Positions 42,398 through 52,912 of a stretch of 64,000 nucleotides of DNA are shown here, piece by piece; the first letter of the stretch is position 1; each line of letters opens with the position of its first letter. The DNA lies in contig CANMJR010000009.1 of NCBI GenBank assembly GCA_947498025.1, positions 22,539 to 86,538 of the forward strand, given 5' to 3'. A model generated the notes under the pieces. The model had not been told where the DNA came from. It ran no database searches and saw only the letters and a list, made by a program, of their open reading frames with translations. The translations under genes and the position numbers were made by a program. The DNA is from Helicobacteraceae bacterium (lineage in GTDB: Bacteria; Campylobacterota; Campylobacteria; Campylobacterales; Sulfurimonadaceae).

Positions 42398-43762
42398 TTG
42401 AATAGAAGAGATAATAAATCCTCGTTAGGTGTGTTGTTAATATTTGGTTTGATTATAGGTGCTGGTGTATATGTGCATAACTCAGCTTTATTTGAGAGAA
42501 ATGCTCCAGAGATAAAAATAAATAATAATGGGCATTGGAATTTAAAAGATCCACTAGAAGTATCTATTGATGATGCCAGCGGAATAAAATCGTATAAAAT
42601 TAAATTAAAAACAGCAAATGGCGAGGTTGATTTAAATCATGAGCAGTTTATGACGCCGAGTGAAAAGGTAAATGTTAAAATTAAACTCCCGAGTAATACT
42701 CAGAGCATGGATGATAAAACTATATCAATAGCCGTAGAGGCTCTTGATGGAAGTAAATGGAACTTTTTTAATGGTAACTCTGCGACGATGGAATTTAAAT
42801 TGGCTATAGATAAGAGAAAACCGCTTCTAAATATTTTAGGAAATTCATACAAGATATCTAAAGGCGGCTCTGCATTAGTTGTTTTTAAAGCAGTTGATGA
42901 GAACATGAAAGAGTTGTATATTGAGGTAGGCGATAAAAAGTTTCTTGCAGAGCCATTTTACAAAGAGGGGTACTATATTTCGCTTATTGCATGGTCGATT
43001 TTGAATCAAGATTTTAAAGCTAATTTGGTTGCAAAAGATTATGCAGGAAACACTTCTCTGGTCTATATTCCTCTCTATTTACAACCAAAAGAGTATAAAG
43101 TTTCAAATATTAAACTAGACGATAGATTTTTAAAAGGAAAAATTGCTGAACTCGCATCTGAGTTTGAAGAAACGCAAGGCGTGGATGATTCAATTGGGCA
43201 GTTTAAGATTATCAACGAAAAAATAAGAGAGAAAAATGAGAAACTTATTCATAGTATAACATCGAAAGTGCCAGATAAGATGATTAGCGATTTCAGTATA
43301 GTGCCTATGTACCCGCTAAGAAATGGACAAGTAGTTGCACAGTACGGTGATTACAGAAAATATAGCTATAACGGTGCAGATGTAAGTGAATCGTATCACA
43401 TGGGACTAGATTTGGCTAGTAATGCTATGTCAGAAATTATCCCTAAAGACAAGGGCGAAATTGTTTATGCGGATTATAACGGTCTGTATGGAAATATGCC
43501 AATAGTTAGTCATGGGTTAGGGCTTTATACAATTTACGGGCATTGCTCAAGTGTTAATGTAACCGCAGGGACTTTTATAGATGAAAATACAGTGATAGCC
43601 AATACAGGAAAAAGCGGCTATGCCATGGGCGACCACCTTCATTTCGGTGTTTTAGTTCAGGGCATAGAGGTTCGTCCTCAAGAGTGGATGGATGCAGAGT
43701 GGATTAAACTCAATGTAACAGATGTAATAAAAAGTTCAAAAGCTATGATAGATAAAATTTAG
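42398..43762 (+). CDS. M23-family peptidoglycan endopeptidase, membrane-anchored
   Basis: A membrane anchor lies at about 10-27. A beta-rich region of about 250 residues follows, then the LytM/M23 domain (about 300-440) with zinc ligands in YHMGLDLAS (HxxxD) and MGDHLHFGV (HxH). An active enzyme would cut peptide cross-links in the cell wall. The place before lpxC equals C. jejuni Cj0131. The start is TTG behind AAGGAA. Cell-shape control is a fair guess for this family in helical relatives. Confidence 0.9.
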   Translation: MNRRDNKSSLGVLLIFGLIIGAGVYVHNSALFERNAPEIKINNNGHWNLKDPLEVSIDDASGIKSYKIKLKTANGEVDLNHEQFMTPSEKVNVKIKLPSNTQSMDDKTISIAVEALDGSKWNFFNGNSATMEFKLAIDKRKPLLNILGNSYKISKGGSALVVFKAVDENMKELYIEVGDKKFLAEPFYKEGYYISLIAWSILNQDFKANLVAKDYAGNTSLVYIPLYLQPKEYKVSNIKLDDRFLKGKIAELASEFEETQGVDDSIGQFKIINEKIREKNEKLIHSITSKVPDKMISDFSIVPMYPLRNGQVVAQYGDYRKYSYNGADVSESYHMGLDLASNAMSEIIPKDKGEIVYADYNGLYGNMPIVSHGLGLYTIYGHCSSVNVTAGTFIDENTVIANTGKSGYAMGDHLHFGVLVQGIEVRPQEWMDAEWIKLNVTDVIKSSKAMIDKI

Positions 43763-43773
43763 TCAAATTTCAA

Positions 43774-43796
43774 AAAGAAGTCAAAATGACTTCTTT
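43774..43796 (+). terminator. terminator-like hairpin after the M23 peptidase gene
   Basis: AAAGAAGTCA and TGACTTCTTT form a perfect 10-bp stem around AAA, 11 bases past the stop. The strand continues CTTGCC rather than a T-run, so termination strength is uncertain. The palindrome would work on either strand. Confidence 0.65.
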
Positions 43797-43826
43797 CTTG
43801 CCGAAGGCAAAGCTTTAGTGACTGAA

Positions 43827-43832
43827 TATAAT
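43827..43832 (+). promoter_or_regulatory. candidate -10 element for lpxC
   Basis: TATAAT (CTGAATATAATGTGG) lies 46 bases before the lpxC start and after the M23 hairpin, so the lpxC-infB run probably has its own promoter. Confidence 0.45.
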
Positions 43833-43878
43833 GTGGACTTTGTTCATTTTATATGAGATTTTAAAAAAGGAAAGCTAC

Positions 43879-44763
43879 ATGTATCAAACAACTATAAAAA
43901 AAGCTGTTGAGCTGGTCGGAATAGGGCTTCACAAAGGTTCTCCGGTTAGATTGCGCCTAGAACCGTTAGAAAAAAACAGCGGAATTATCTTTTATCGAAG
44001 TGATGTGGATGTCTCTATCGCTCTCACTCCTGCAAATGTTGTTGATACAAAAATGGCAACCGTAATAGGCAAAGATAACTATGTAATTTCAACTATAGAA
44101 CATCTCCTGTCGGCTGTTTATGCGTATGGCATCGATAATTTAAGAGTGATAGTAGATGCGGATGAAGTTCCTGTTATGGATGGAAGCAGTGCGAGTTACT
44201 GCATGCTCTTGGATGAAGCCGGCATAAAAGAGCTGGATGCACCAAAGAAAATAATGAGAATAAAAAAAGAAATTATGGTTCAAGAGGGCGATAAGTATGT
44301 AAAACTATCGCCATCTCCTGATTTGAGATATGGCTTTACTATAAAATTTGCACATCCTGTTATAAACAAGCAAGAGTACGTTTTAAACTTTACAAAAGAG
44401 AACTATAAAAACGAGATAGCCAGAGCTAGAACTTTTGGTTTTTTGCATGAAGTGCAATATCTTCGCTCAAAAGGGTTGGCTCTCGGTGGTTCACTCGATA
44501 ATGCAATTGTTTTAGATGATAAAAAAGTATTAAATCCTGAGGGCTTGAGATTTACGGATGAATTTGTAAGACATAAAATATTGGATGCCATAGGTGACAT
44601 GTCTCTTATAGGCATGAATTTTATAGGAAACTATGAAGCGATGGCAGGCAGTCATGATTTAAATCATAAATTGACACTGGCGCTTTTAAAAGATGCAGAA
44701 AATTATGAGGTAATAGAACTTGTAGGTGAAAAAACTGCGGAGCTAGAAAAAGCATATGCCTAA
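43879..44763 (+). CDS. lpxC: UDP-3-O-acyl-N-acetylglucosamine deacetylase
   Basis: LpxC carries out the first committed step of lipid A synthesis with a catalytic zinc. The 294 residues from ATG 43879 (ribosome site AAAAGGAAAG) show [15 protein letters not shown], the zinc histidine in [28 protein letters not shown], and [13 protein letters not shown] with the other zinc ligands. The longer frame from 43831 includes the promoter region and is rejected. It overlaps tsaB by 8 bases. Confidence 0.97.
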   Translation: MYQTTIKKAVELVGIGLHKGSPVRLRLEPLEKNSGIIFYRSDVDVSIALTPANVVDTKMATVIGKDNYVISTIEHLLSAVYAYGIDNLRVIVDADEVPVMDGSSASYCMLLDEAGIKELDAPKKIMRIKKEIMVQEGDKYVKLSPSPDLRYGFTIKFAHPVINKQEYVLNFTKENYKNEIARARTFGFLHEVQYLRSKGLALGGSLDNAIVLDDKKVLNPEGLRFTDEFVRHKILDAIGDMSLIGMNFIGNYEAMAGSHDLNHKLTLALLKDAENYEVIELVGEKTAELEKAYA

Positions 44764-45214
44764 AAGTGTAGATGTGGTTTTAATAGCTCTATCCTCTCCT
44801 ATTTTATTGGGTATTTATGAGAACAATACTCTTATAGATTTCATAAGCACTCAAGAGAAAAGCTCGTACGTATTACCAAAGATATTTGAAGAACTTTTTA
44901 AAAAATATAAAATAGAAAGACTTTTTTATGCAAATGGTCCGGGTAGCTTTATGGCTATAAAAATTTCATATATCTTCCTAAAATCTATAAGCATTTTAAA
45001 AAATATTCCGCTCTTTGCAACAGATGCCTTTTATTTTAACGAAAACAGTCCTATAAAAGCGATTGGAAAGCTATATTTTGTTAAAGTTTCGTCAGAAATA
45101 AAAACTCAAAAGTTAGAAACGGTTCAAGAGGCAGATTTTCGCCTCCCAAGTGAACTTGATTATAACGAGTTTAGTACAGCAACGGCACCGCTTTACATGA
45201 TAGCTGCTGTTTGA
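44756..45214 (+). CDS. tsaB: TsaB-like protein for tRNA threonylcarbamoyladenosine synthesis
   Basis: The 152-residue protein has the ASKHA-like start [16 protein letters not shown] and the TsaB mark [20 protein letters not shown] (compare GPGSFTGLRIG). TsaB supports TsaD in making t6A37 in tRNAs. This form is short: E. coli TsaB has about 230 residues, so most of the second lobe is missing. The gene place between lpxC and thrB equals C. jejuni Cj0133. Confidence 0.75.
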   Translation: MPKSVDVVLIALSSPILLGIYENNTLIDFISTQEKSSYVLPKIFEELFKKYKIERLFYANGPGSFMAIKISYIFLKSISILKNIPLFATDAFYFNENSPIKAIGKLYFVKVSSEIKTQKLETVQEADFRLPSELDYNEFSTATAPLYMIAAV

Positions 45215-45230
45215 TAAAAGGGAGAAGAGA

Positions 45231-46112
45231 GTGATAGTAAGCGTACCGGCAACGAGTGCAAATTTAGGTCCTGGATTTGATTCGTTGGGATTAGCAGTTG
45301 ATTTGCGTAATAGAGTTGAATTTCATCAGTCAAAATTTTTTAGTGTAAGCATTAAAGGTGAGGGTGAAAATAATCCTAGATTAAAAGGCAATAATCTTTT
45401 TATTAGTATATTTAACGACCATTACAGCCGTTTAACCCAAAAGCAGCAAAATTTCAAATTTACATTTTACAACCAAATTCCTATGTCTAGAGGTTTAGGC
45501 AGCTCTTCAGCAGTCATTGTCAGTGCAATTGCAAGTGCGCATGAAGCTGCGGGCATTAGAGTTTCAAAACGCCGGATTTTAAATCACGCACTTTTTTATG
45601 AATCGCATCCGGATAATATTACGCCGGCGGTTATGGGCGGTTTTAATGTTGCTGCTGTTGAAAAAAACAAGGTATTTTCTCAAAAAAAACATCTTCCGGA
45701 TTATATAAAAGCTGTAGTCGTTATACCAAATAAACAGATGAACACATTAAAGGCAAGAACCCTTTTACCAAAATCCTACTCCAAAGAGAATGCGATTTAT
45801 AATCTGTCGCATACAGCTCTGAGCGTTGGAGCATTTTTTAATGAGGATTGGGAGATGTTAAAACTTGCATCTCAAGATAGATTTCATCAAAAAGCTAGAA
45901 TGAAAACATTGCCGGAACTCTTCAACGTGCAAAAGGCTGCCTATGAAAGTGGAGCGCTCATGAGTACGCTCTCAGGAAGTGGGTCGACATTTTTCAACAT
46001 GGTATATGATGAGGATGCGGTAGAGATATCAACTAAATTAGCTCAAAAATTTCCGGATTTTGTAGTTAAAATATTAGATTTTGATAATAGTGGACTTATA
46101 ATAGAGAAATAG
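45231..46112 (+). CDS. thrB: homoserine kinase
   Basis: ThrB phosphorylates homoserine in threonine synthesis. The 293-residue GHMP kinase has [19 protein letters not shown] at the N-terminus, the ATP loop [17 protein letters not shown] and the C-terminal [15 protein letters not shown]. The start codon is GTG or ATG within GAGAGTGATAGTAAGC (frame from 45231, GTG) behind GGGAGAAG. It is inserted in the translation-factor run as in C. jejuni. Confidence 0.95.
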   Translation: MIVSVPATSANLGPGFDSLGLAVDLRNRVEFHQSKFFSVSIKGEGENNPRLKGNNLFISIFNDHYSRLTQKQQNFKFTFYNQIPMSRGLGSSSAVIVSAIASAHEAAGIRVSKRRILNHALFYESHPDNITPAVMGGFNVAAVEKNKVFSQKKHLPDYIKAVVVIPNKQMNTLKARTLLPKSYSKENAIYNLSHTALSVGAFFNEDWEMLKLASQDRFHQKARMKTLPELFNVQKAAYESGALMSTLSGSGSTFFNMVYDEDAVEISTKLAQKFPDFVVKILDFDNSGLIIEK

Positions 46113-46143
46113 TCTCTATTAAATAAAGCAACTTTTAGATACA

Positions 46144-46407
46144 ATGGCGAAAAAATTTAATCTACCTATCAGAATGTGTATTTCGTGTAGAGATAGGCAA
46201 GCTCAAAATCAACTATTGAGATTTAAATGTATAGAAGGTTCTATAGAGATTTTTGATGGAATAGGTAGAAGTTTTTACATATGTAAAAATTGTCTTACTC
46301 AAGATAAACAAGTTTTGAAAGCACTTATGCGACAATGCAGAAGTGGAGATAAAGATAAATTTACGAACAGACTAAAGGAGATCATCGCTGATGATAGAAA
46401 AAGTTAG
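46144..46407 (+). CDS. ylxR: YlxR/DUF448 family protein
   Basis: The 87-residue product has the DUF448 marks [10 protein letters not shown] and [11 protein letters not shown], with four cysteines that probably hold a metal. YlxR-like proteins are small nucleic-acid-binding proteins, usually encoded just before infB, as here. It overlaps infB by 17 bases, so the two are translated together. Confidence 0.88.
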   Translation: MAKKFNLPIRMCISCRDRQAQNQLLRFKCIEGSIEIFDGIGRSFYICKNCLTQDKQVLKALMRQCRSGDKDKFTNRLKEIIADDRKS

Positions 46408-48994
46408 AGTACACGAAATTGCAAAAGAGCTAGGAATAGCTTCTAAAGATGTTCTGAAAAAAGCTACAGATATGGGTATGGATGTAAAATCTGCACAAAG
46501 TACTGTGAGCATGGAACAAGCTGATGAATTAATGAAATTTATTATGAATGGTGAACCGGCAGAACATGCACCAAAAGAGACTGAACAAGAACATAAGAAA
46601 GCTATCAGTGATACTCCTAAAGAAACTCCTAGTAAAATAATTCAAACTGAATCTACTAAAATAGTTGAAATAAAAGCGGATAAAGTAGTAAATACAGAAG
46701 CCGAGCTGAAAGAAAATATTCAGGAAGTTGTAGCAGAAAAAATTGAAATTAAATCAGAAGATAAAAATGTAGCAGAAGAACCTAAATCTACTGGTATAAC
46801 AGTAATACAACAGATTAAAAAATCTGGCTTAAAAATTGTTAAAAAGAATAAACCGAAAGTCGAAGAAGTTTTTAATGTTCCTGAAAAACAAGCAAGTATA
46901 TCTTCGTACGGAAAGATAAGTGCCGAGGTTTTAGAAGAGTTAGCACAAAAGAAAAAAGCAAAACAGGGTTCAGGAATTGCTAAAAAGCAAGAGCAGGGCA
47001 TTAGAATAGATATATTCGGCGGCACAATGAGTGAAGTATCTATGGATTTGGATGATCAAATAGTTCTGTTGGATTTAAACTCTACTGAGAGAGCAAAACT
47101 ACCGGTTGAAGAGCCAAGAAAACCAAGAGAGCAAAAGCCGGTTGGAAGAAATGCAAATAAAAAAGCAGGAAGCAAAGGCAAAAAGGTTTCTCGAGATAAA
47201 AGAAAAACATATAAAAAAGATAAACTTGAAGATGCGATAATAACACATGTAGAGATACCTGAAGATATTCGTGTTTATGAGTTTGCAGAAGCGCTTAATA
47301 GACCTATATCCGACATAATAAAAGTTCTCTTTGACCTTGGTTTAATGATGACAAAAAATGACTTTTTAGGAAAAGATGAGATTGAAATTTTGTCAGAAAC
47401 ATTTGAAGTAGAAGTTTCTATAATCGACCCTAAAGATGCTTTTAATTATGAGAGTGACCTAAACGAAGAGATTGATGAAAACGCAACGGAACGACCTCCT
47501 GTTATTACGATTATGGGACATGTTGACCATGGTAAGACTTCACTCTTGGATGCAATTAGAAAAGCAAAAGTTACAGAGAGTGAAGCCGGTGGAATTACGC
47601 AGCATATCGGCGCTTATACAATTGAGCAACATGGTAAAGCAATCACATTTTTAGATACTCCGGGTCACGCAGCATTTAGTTCAATGCGTCAAAGAGGAAC
47701 AGATTTAACCGACATTATAGTTATCGTTGTAGCGGCTGATGACGGTGTTAAACCTCAAACAGATGAAGTTATTAAGCTAGCTAAAGAGTCGGGTGTTCCG
47801 GTGATTATAGCACTGAATAAAATGGATAAAGAGACGGCAAATCCTGACCATGTTAAGGGTCAAATGGCCGAAAGAGGCTTAAATCCTGTAGAGTGGGGCG
47901 GAGATATAGAGTTTATTCCTATCTCCGCTAAAACAGGTATGGGGATTGATGAACTGCTAGAAAATATTTTAATTACTGCAGAAGTATTAGATCTTAAAGC
48001 AAATGAAAATGCAATGGCAAAAGCTGCTGTTGTCGAGTCTTCTTTAGAAAAAGGTCGCGGTCCTGTTGCAACTGTTATCGTTCAAAACGGTACACTTAAA
48101 GTGGGTGACTATGTTGTTTGTGGAAGTGCTTATGGCCGTGTCAAGGCACTTCTTGATGAAAATAAAAAACAGATAAATCATATTAAGCCAAGTCATACTG
48201 CCGTGGTTGCAGGTCTGAATGAAGTTCCATCTTCCGGTGAAATAATGATGGCAATGAATAGTGAAAAAGAGGCGAAAGAGTATGCACTTAAACGCCATGA
48301 ATATGATAGACACAAAGAGCTTTCTCATAGTACAAAATCAACCTTAGAGGACATGACTTCTATGATTGCGGAGGGTCGTCTAAAATCTCTTAAAATAGTT
48401 CTTAAAACAGATGTTCATGGTTCGTTAGAGGCTATTAGATCTGCACTTAATGAGCTTAGAAATGAGGAAGTGAAAGTTAATGTTATCTCTTCAGGCGTTG
48501 GCGGAATCACAGAAAATGATGTTGAACTTGTTTCTAACAGTGAAAATTGTGTTCTTCTAGGCTTTAATGTTCGTCCTACAGGAAATGTAAAAGCTCTTGC
48601 AAAACAGAGAAATGTTGATATTAGAACTTACTCTATTATTTATCAACTTCTTGATGATATTACGGGAATGCTAACAGGTATGATGGCACCTAAATTTACA
48701 GAGACAAACACCGGTCAAGCTGAAGTTAGAAATACCTTTAAAGCACCGAAGGGCATGGTTGCAGGATGTGTTGTTGTGGATGGAAAACTTATTCGTGGCG
48801 GACTTGTGCGTGTTATTCGTGATGGTGTTGTTATCCACGAGGGCGAACTTACTTCACTTAAACGCTTCAAAGATGATGTTGAAGAGATTGGAAACGGTTA
48901 TGAGTGTGGAGTAATGATTAAGGGTTATGATGATGTAATCGTTGGCGATGTTATTGAAACATTCAAAAAAGTTGAGCAAAAAGTATCTCTATGA
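46391..48994 (+). CDS. infB: translation initiation factor IF-2
   Basis: IF-2 is the GTPase that places initiator tRNA on the ribosome. The 867 residues have an N-terminal IF2 helix ([20 protein letters not shown]), a long charged linker to about 370, and the GTPase with [21 protein letters not shown] and NKMD. The C-terminal domains end [26 protein letters not shown] precedes the ATG at a good distance. The linker is Lys/Glu-rich and typical of this phylum. Confidence 0.97.
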   Translation: MIEKVRVHEIAKELGIASKDVLKKATDMGMDVKSAQSTVSMEQADELMKFIMNGEPAEHAPKETEQEHKKAISDTPKETPSKIIQTESTKIVEIKADKVVNTEAELKENIQEVVAEKIEIKSEDKNVAEEPKSTGITVIQQIKKSGLKIVKKNKPKVEEVFNVPEKQASISSYGKISAEVLEELAQKKKAKQGSGIAKKQEQGIRIDIFGGTMSEVSMDLDDQIVLLDLNSTERAKLPVEEPRKPREQKPVGRNANKKAGSKGKKVSRDKRKTYKKDKLEDAIITHVEIPEDIRVYEFAEALNRPISDIIKVLFDLGLMMTKNDFLGKDEIEILSETFEVEVSIIDPKDAFNYESDLNEEIDENATERPPVITIMGHVDHGKTSLLDAIRKAKVTESEAGGITQHIGAYTIEQHGKAITFLDTPGHAAFSSMRQRGTDLTDIIVIVVAADDGVKPQTDEVIKLAKESGVPVIIALNKMDKETANPDHVKGQMAERGLNPVEWGGDIEFIPISAKTGMGIDELLENILITAEVLDLKANENAMAKAAVVESSLEKGRGPVATVIVQNGTLKVGDYVVCGSAYGRVKALLDENKKQINHIKPSHTAVVAGLNEVPSSGEIMMAMNSEKEAKEYALKRHEYDRHKELSHSTKSTLEDMTSMIAEGRLKSLKIVLKTDVHGSLEAIRSALNELRNEEVKVNVISSGVGGITENDVELVSNSENCVLLGFNVRPTGNVKALAKQRNVDIRTYSIIYQLLDDITGMLTGMMAPKFTETNTGQAEVRNTFKAPKGMVAGCVVVDGKLIRGGLVRVIRDGVVIHEGELTSLKRFKDDVEEIGNGYECGVMIKGYDDVIVGDVIETFKKVEQKVSL

Positions 48995-49035
48995 TTTCAA
49001 TCTTTCCGATAGGTAAAGCTTTAGTGAGGGGAATT

Positions 49036-49059
49036 TTTTTTGGGACAAGTTCCAAAAAA
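49036..49059 (+). promoter_or_regulatory. hairpin just before the rbfA ribosome binding site
   Basis: TTTTTTGGGA pairs with TTCCAAAAAA (one G-T wobble) around CAAG. The stem ends one base before the AGGAGA ribosome site of rbfA (49061-49066). It could expose or hinder that site. No T-run follows on the plus strand. Confidence 0.35.
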
Positions 49060-49075
49060 GAGGAGACTAATATTA

Positions 49076-49432
49076 ATGAATGAAGCGCAAGTAAAGTTAA
49101 AAAGAACAGAATCAATTCTATTGGAGTTGATTCCTGAAGCTCTCGGCGCACTTAACGATAAAAGACTTCATGAGTTAAATGTGATTGAAGTGAAGTGCTC
49201 ACGCGGTAAAAGCGATGCTAAAGTTTATCTTGATCCAGCTTCTTTTAGCGATGAAGAAAAAAAAGTATATATCAGTTTACTGAAAAAAGCCCGTCCAATC
49301 ATAGAAACTCACTGCTTAAAAGATCAAGGTTGGTACCGTTGTCCAAACTTTACATTTGAATTTGACGAACAACTTAAAAAATCACAAAGCATGGAAGAAC
49401 TTTTTAGAAAAATTGCAAAGGAACCACAATGA
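49076..49432 (+). CDS. rbfA: ribosome-binding factor A
   Basis: RbfA is a small KH-fold factor for 30S maturation. The product from ATG 49076 has 118 residues (KLKRTESILLELIPEALGAL, NVIEVKCSRGKSDAKVYLD). The longer frame from 49040 would start inside the hairpin and lacks a ribosome site; AGGAGA at 49061 fits the 49076 start. It overlaps rimP by 4 bases. Confidence 0.9.
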   Translation: MNEAQVKLKRTESILLELIPEALGALNDKRLHELNVIEVKCSRGKSDAKVYLDPASFSDEEKKVYISLLKKARPIIETHCLKDQGWYRCPNFTFEFDEQLKKSQSMEELFRKIAKEPQ

Positions 49433-49881
49433 GTTTAGAGAGCGATATAAAATCTCTGGTTGAATCTTTAGATTTAGAGCTTTATGACACGGCTGTAGTA
49501 AATGAAAATGATGAGACTATTTACCGTGTGAGTGTTGTTTCCGGAAAAACTACAGAAGATGGCAAAAAAGCCGGTGTGAGCATGGACTCCTATGTTGAAC
49601 TGACACATCTCATCTCGCCTTTGCTGGATGTTACTCCTCCTCTTTCAGGTGAATATAGACTTGAAGTCGGTAGCCCGGGGATTGAGCGAAAATTAAATAA
49701 TATTGGTCATTTTAAAAAATCAATAGGTGAAGATGTCTCAATTTTAATGTCAAATAAAGAGAAGTACAAAGGTAAACTTTTAAGAGTAGAAGGCAATAAA
49801 ATATTTTTAGAAGTAAATGCAGAAGAAGTCGAGATTGATTACAGTGAAATCTCAAAAGCTAAAACATACTTTGAATGGTAA
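49429..49881 (+). CDS. rimP: ribosome maturation factor RimP
   Basis: RimP helps early 30S assembly. The 150 residues show the N-terminal domain with VSMDSYVELTHLISPLLDV, the signature YRLEVGSPGIERKL and a C-terminal SH3-like domain (VSILMSNKEKYKGKLL). The usual infB-rbfA-rimP order is kept though reversed from E. coli. The stop overlaps the ribD start (ATGGTAA). Confidence 0.93.
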   Translation: MSLESDIKSLVESLDLELYDTAVVNENDETIYRVSVVSGKTTEDGKKAGVSMDSYVELTHLISPLLDVTPPLSGEYRLEVGSPGIERKLNNIGHFKKSIGEDVSILMSNKEKYKGKLLRVEGNKIFLEVNAEEVEIDYSEISKAKTYFEW

Positions 49882-50885
49882 TTGATAGTCACTTTTTTAT
49901 GAGCCTAGCCCTCAATGAGGCTTGGAAATATCAGGGTTTAACCTATCCAAACCCAGCAGTAGGATGCACTATTGTTGGCAAAAATAATGAACTTTTGGCA
50001 GTGAATGCACACAAGAGAGCCGGAGAGCCCCATGCCGAGGTTCTTGCACTTAGAGATGCCTATTTTAAACTCACAAACGACGCATCCATTCTGAGTATAC
50101 TCTCCTCCTATGAAATCCACGACTACCTTTTAGCAAATCATAATGGGTGCTTTAGAGATATTTCACTCTACACAACCCTAGAACCATGCTCACATGAAGG
50201 GAAAACGCCATCTTGCGCCTCGCTTATTTCAAAGCTAGAAATTCAAAAAGTATTTGTTGGTTCTCGTGACTTTAATGAGGAAGCATCCGATGGCAATGCT
50301 ATTTTGTCTGCATGCGGAGTTGAAGTTCAAGAGAGTGTTTTACAAAATGAGTGTGACGTCTTGCTCAAGCCTTTTGAGATATGGAAAAAAAGTAAATTCG
50401 TATTTTTTAAATGGGCACAAAGGCTCAACGCAACAACGGATGGCAGTACAATCAGCTCAGAGAGTTCAAGAAAGAGTGTTCATTCCATGCGGAATGTGTG
50501 CGACCTACTAGTCATTGGCGGAAATACGGTGAGGGTTGACAGACCGATTCTGGATGCTAGACTAGTAAACGGCAAAGCACCCGATATTTTAATTATCTCA
50601 AGAGAGAAAGATTTTGATAAAACTATTCCTCTTTTTGGTGTTGAGGGCAGAAAAGTAATCATTTCTGATAACTTCTCTGCATGTCAGGAGTATAAAAATA
50701 TAATGATTGAGGGAAGTTCAAAAATGTTTGAGCTTTCAAAATCAATTGTAGATTTTTATTTATGCTTTTTGGCACCTACTTTCGGCGGAAGCAGTGGATT
50801 TGAGAAACAAGATGAAAAATTTGAGATTTTAAATATAGAAAAAAATGAGCAAGATATAATAATTTGGATGAAAAGGGAGATATAA
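49875..50885 (+). CDS. ribD: bifunctional riboflavin biosynthesis deaminase/reductase
   Basis: The N-terminal cytidine-deaminase-like domain has PNPAVGCTIVG, the zinc ligands and catalytic Glu in GEPHAEV, and EPCSHEGKTPSC. The C-terminal reductase has FFKWAQRLNATTDG and VIGGNTVRVDRP. RibD converts the first pyrimidine intermediate of riboflavin synthesis in two steps. The 336 residues are slightly short, with an insertion (about 60-80) between the deaminase motifs. It overlaps rimP by 7 bases. Confidence 0.92.
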   Translation: MVIDSHFFMSLALNEAWKYQGLTYPNPAVGCTIVGKNNELLAVNAHKRAGEPHAEVLALRDAYFKLTNDASILSILSSYEIHDYLLANHNGCFRDISLYTTLEPCSHEGKTPSCASLISKLEIQKVFVGSRDFNEEASDGNAILSACGVEVQESVLQNECDVLLKPFEIWKKSKFVFFKWAQRLNATTDGSTISSESSRKSVHSMRNVCDLLVIGGNTVRVDRPILDARLVNGKAPDILIISREKDFDKTIPLFGVEGRKVIISDNFSACQEYKNIMIEGSSKMFELSKSIVDFYLCFLAPTFGGSSGFEKQDEKFEILNIEKNEQDIIIWMKREI

Positions 50886-50888
50886 ATT

Positions 50889-51626
50889 ATGCATAAAAGA
50901 GAAGAGAATAATAAAAAAGAGAAACAAAACAAGATAGTTTCCATGTTTGACAATATCGCACCGACATACGACACTGCAAACCGTGTTATGAGCATGGGCG
51001 TTGACAAAAGCTGGAGAAGAAAAGCTTGTGATTTGGCGTACAAATTTTATGCCAAAGATTCTATAGACAAGATTGTAGATGTAGCATGTGGAACGGGTGA
51101 CATGATGGATTACTGGAGAAGCCGCTCAGAGCTTAGCGGCATTGCAATCGGTGAGATTGTTGGAGTTGACCCCTCAGTCGGCATGGTGGATGTAGCCCGC
51201 GTGAAATATCCTAAATTTAACTATCACATTGCAAAAGCGACAGAGATTCCGCTTGAAGACGGGAGCGCCGATATTTTGAGTATCACTTACGGCATACGAA
51301 ATGTTGTAGAGAGAGAAGCGGCACTTAAAGAGTTTAACAGAGTGCTTAAAAAAGAGGGTTTGGTCGTAATTTTAGAGTTTATGAAAAATGAGAACCCATC
51401 CACTTTAGGAAAAATTAGAGACTTCTACATGAATAAAATTCTTCCAAAAGTTGGAGGATTTATTTCTAAAAACCTTGAGGCGTATGAGTATCTGCCAAAT
51501 TCAATCGGAGATTTCGCAACAGTGGATGGGATGAAAAAAGAGCTCGAAGAGGCAGGCTTTGTTATTCTTTATGCAAAAAGCTTTTCTATGGACATCTCTA
51601 CGCTTTTAATAGCTCAAAAAAAATAG
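50889..51626 (+). CDS. ubiE: demethylmenaquinone C-methyltransferase
   Basis: The 245-residue SAM methyltransferase has MFDNIAPTYDTANRVMSMG, the SAM loop VDVACGTGDM, TYGIRNV and FSMDISTLLIAQKK at the end, all UbiE/MenG marks. In this phylum only menaquinone is made, so it should methylate demethylmenaquinone. The window also holds a futalosine-pathway-like gene at 54580. It starts 3 bases after ribD. Confidence 0.95.
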   Translation: MHKREENNKKEKQNKIVSMFDNIAPTYDTANRVMSMGVDKSWRRKACDLAYKFYAKDSIDKIVDVACGTGDMMDYWRSRSELSGIAIGEIVGVDPSVGMVDVARVKYPKFNYHIAKATEIPLEDGSADILSITYGIRNVVEREAALKEFNRVLKKEGLVVILEFMKNENPSTLGKIRDFYMNKILPKVGGFISKNLEAYEYLPNSIGDFATVDGMKKELEEAGFVILYAKSFSMDISTLLIAQKK

Positions 51627-51649
51627 CTCTCTGCTAAGGGGTTGAAGCT

Positions 51650-52912
51650 TTGAATGTTCTTAATGTATCTTCGCTCAACGAGCAGATAAAAACCCTCTTA
51701 GAGACAAGTTTTTCGCATGTGTTCGTAGAGGGAGAAATCTCTCGCATCACTTTTCATAACAGTGGACATATCTATTTTACGCTCAAAGATGCAACTTCAA
51801 CCATAAGCGCCGTGATGTTTAAGGGCAATGCACAAAAGCTAAAATTTCAGCTTAAAGAGGGATTAAAAGTCATTGTTGACGGGGCAATAACGCTCTATAA
51901 ACCTCGCGGCGAATACCAAATAAACTGTTTTAATATTGAGCCGGCAGGACGCGGTGCTTTGGCACTGGCGTATGAACAGCTCAAGCAAAAACTCGCATCT
52001 CAGGGCTATTTTGAAGCCTCAATAAAAAAAGAGCTTCCAAAGTTTCCATCTCGTATAGCACTTATAACATCGGCAACAGGTGCAGCTTTGCAGGACATGT
52101 TACGCGTTGCAAACAGCCGATATAGACTTGTGGAGATAGATATTTACGATGTTCTGGTTCAAGGTGAGAGTGCCGCCATGGCAATTGCAAATGCTATAAA
52201 GTCGAGTGATAAAAACGGGTACGACATCATCGTAATCGGTCGTGGTGGCGGAAGCATCGAGGATTTATGGGCTTTTAATGAAGAGAGAGTTGCAGATGCC
52301 GTGTTTGGTGCAAAAACACCGATAGTCTCTGCCGTAGGGCATGAGATAGATTGGGTCATAACTGATTTTGTAGCAGACATGCGCGCACCTACTCCAAGTG
52401 CCGCTATGCAGATGATTTTACCTGACACGAACGAGCTCTATCAATCTTTGGACTCAATAGCTTCACAGTTTTCACAGATGCTCTCTCAAAAAATTTTTAA
52501 CAAGCAACAAGAGCTGACACATCTTCTAAAATCCTACTCGCAACACTCTATAGAAAAAAAACTGACTCAAAAAAGCCAAGAGGTGAAACAGCTAAAAGAG
52601 ATTTTTTTGCAAACCGTCTCCTTCAAGCTTCAAAACTTTACAAAAGAGCATGAGCATATAACAATGAGATTTCCACATGCAATAGATTCTATTATAAATC
52701 ATAAGCTAAATCAACTTTCCAACCTTCAAAAGATGTTAGAATCCAACAATCCAAAATTTAAAAGCAGAAGCGGTTTTGCTCAAATCTCACAAAATTCTAA
52801 GGTTATTGATTTGTCGTCGCTCATTGTGGATGATATTTTTGATGTCCAGAGTTCTGAAATTAATATAAAAGCAAAAGTGCTTCAAAAAAGCAATATAAAG
52901 GAACAAAAATGA
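51650..52912 (+). CDS. xseA: exodeoxyribonuclease VII large subunit
   Basis: XseA degrades single-stranded DNA with XseB. The 420 residues have the OB domain (VFVEGEISRITFHNSGHIYF), then IALITSATGAALQDML and the core VIGRGGGSIEDLWAFNEE with VSAVGHEIDW and ADMRAPTPSAAM. A coiled-coil tail follows. The start is TTG behind AAGGGG. No xseB is seen nearby. It overlaps the next gene by 4 bases. Confidence 0.95.
   Translation: MNVLNVSSLNEQIKTLLETSFSHVFVEGEISRITFHNSGHIYFTLKDATSTISAVMFKGNAQKLKFQLKEGLKVIVDGAITLYKPRGEYQINCFNIEPAGRGALALAYEQLKQKLASQGYFEASIKKELPKFPSRIALITSATGAALQDMLRVANSRYRLVEIDIYDVLVQGESAAMAIANAIKSSDKNGYDIIVIGRGGGSIEDLWAFNEERVADAVFGAKTPIVSAVGHEIDWVITDFVADMRAPTPSAAMQMILPDTNELYQSLDSIASQFSQMLSQKIFNKQQELTHLLKSYSQHSIEKKLTQKSQEVKQLKEIFLQTVSFKLQNFTKEHEHITMRFPHAIDSIINHKLNQLSNLQKMLESNNPKFKSRSGFAQISQNSKVIDLSSLIVDDIFDVQSSEINIKAKVLQKSNIKEQK

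Noticed and set aside
43831..43878. Longer lpxC start
   Set aside because: The extension covers the promoter region, and LpxC proteins begin at the later ATG with a ribosome site.
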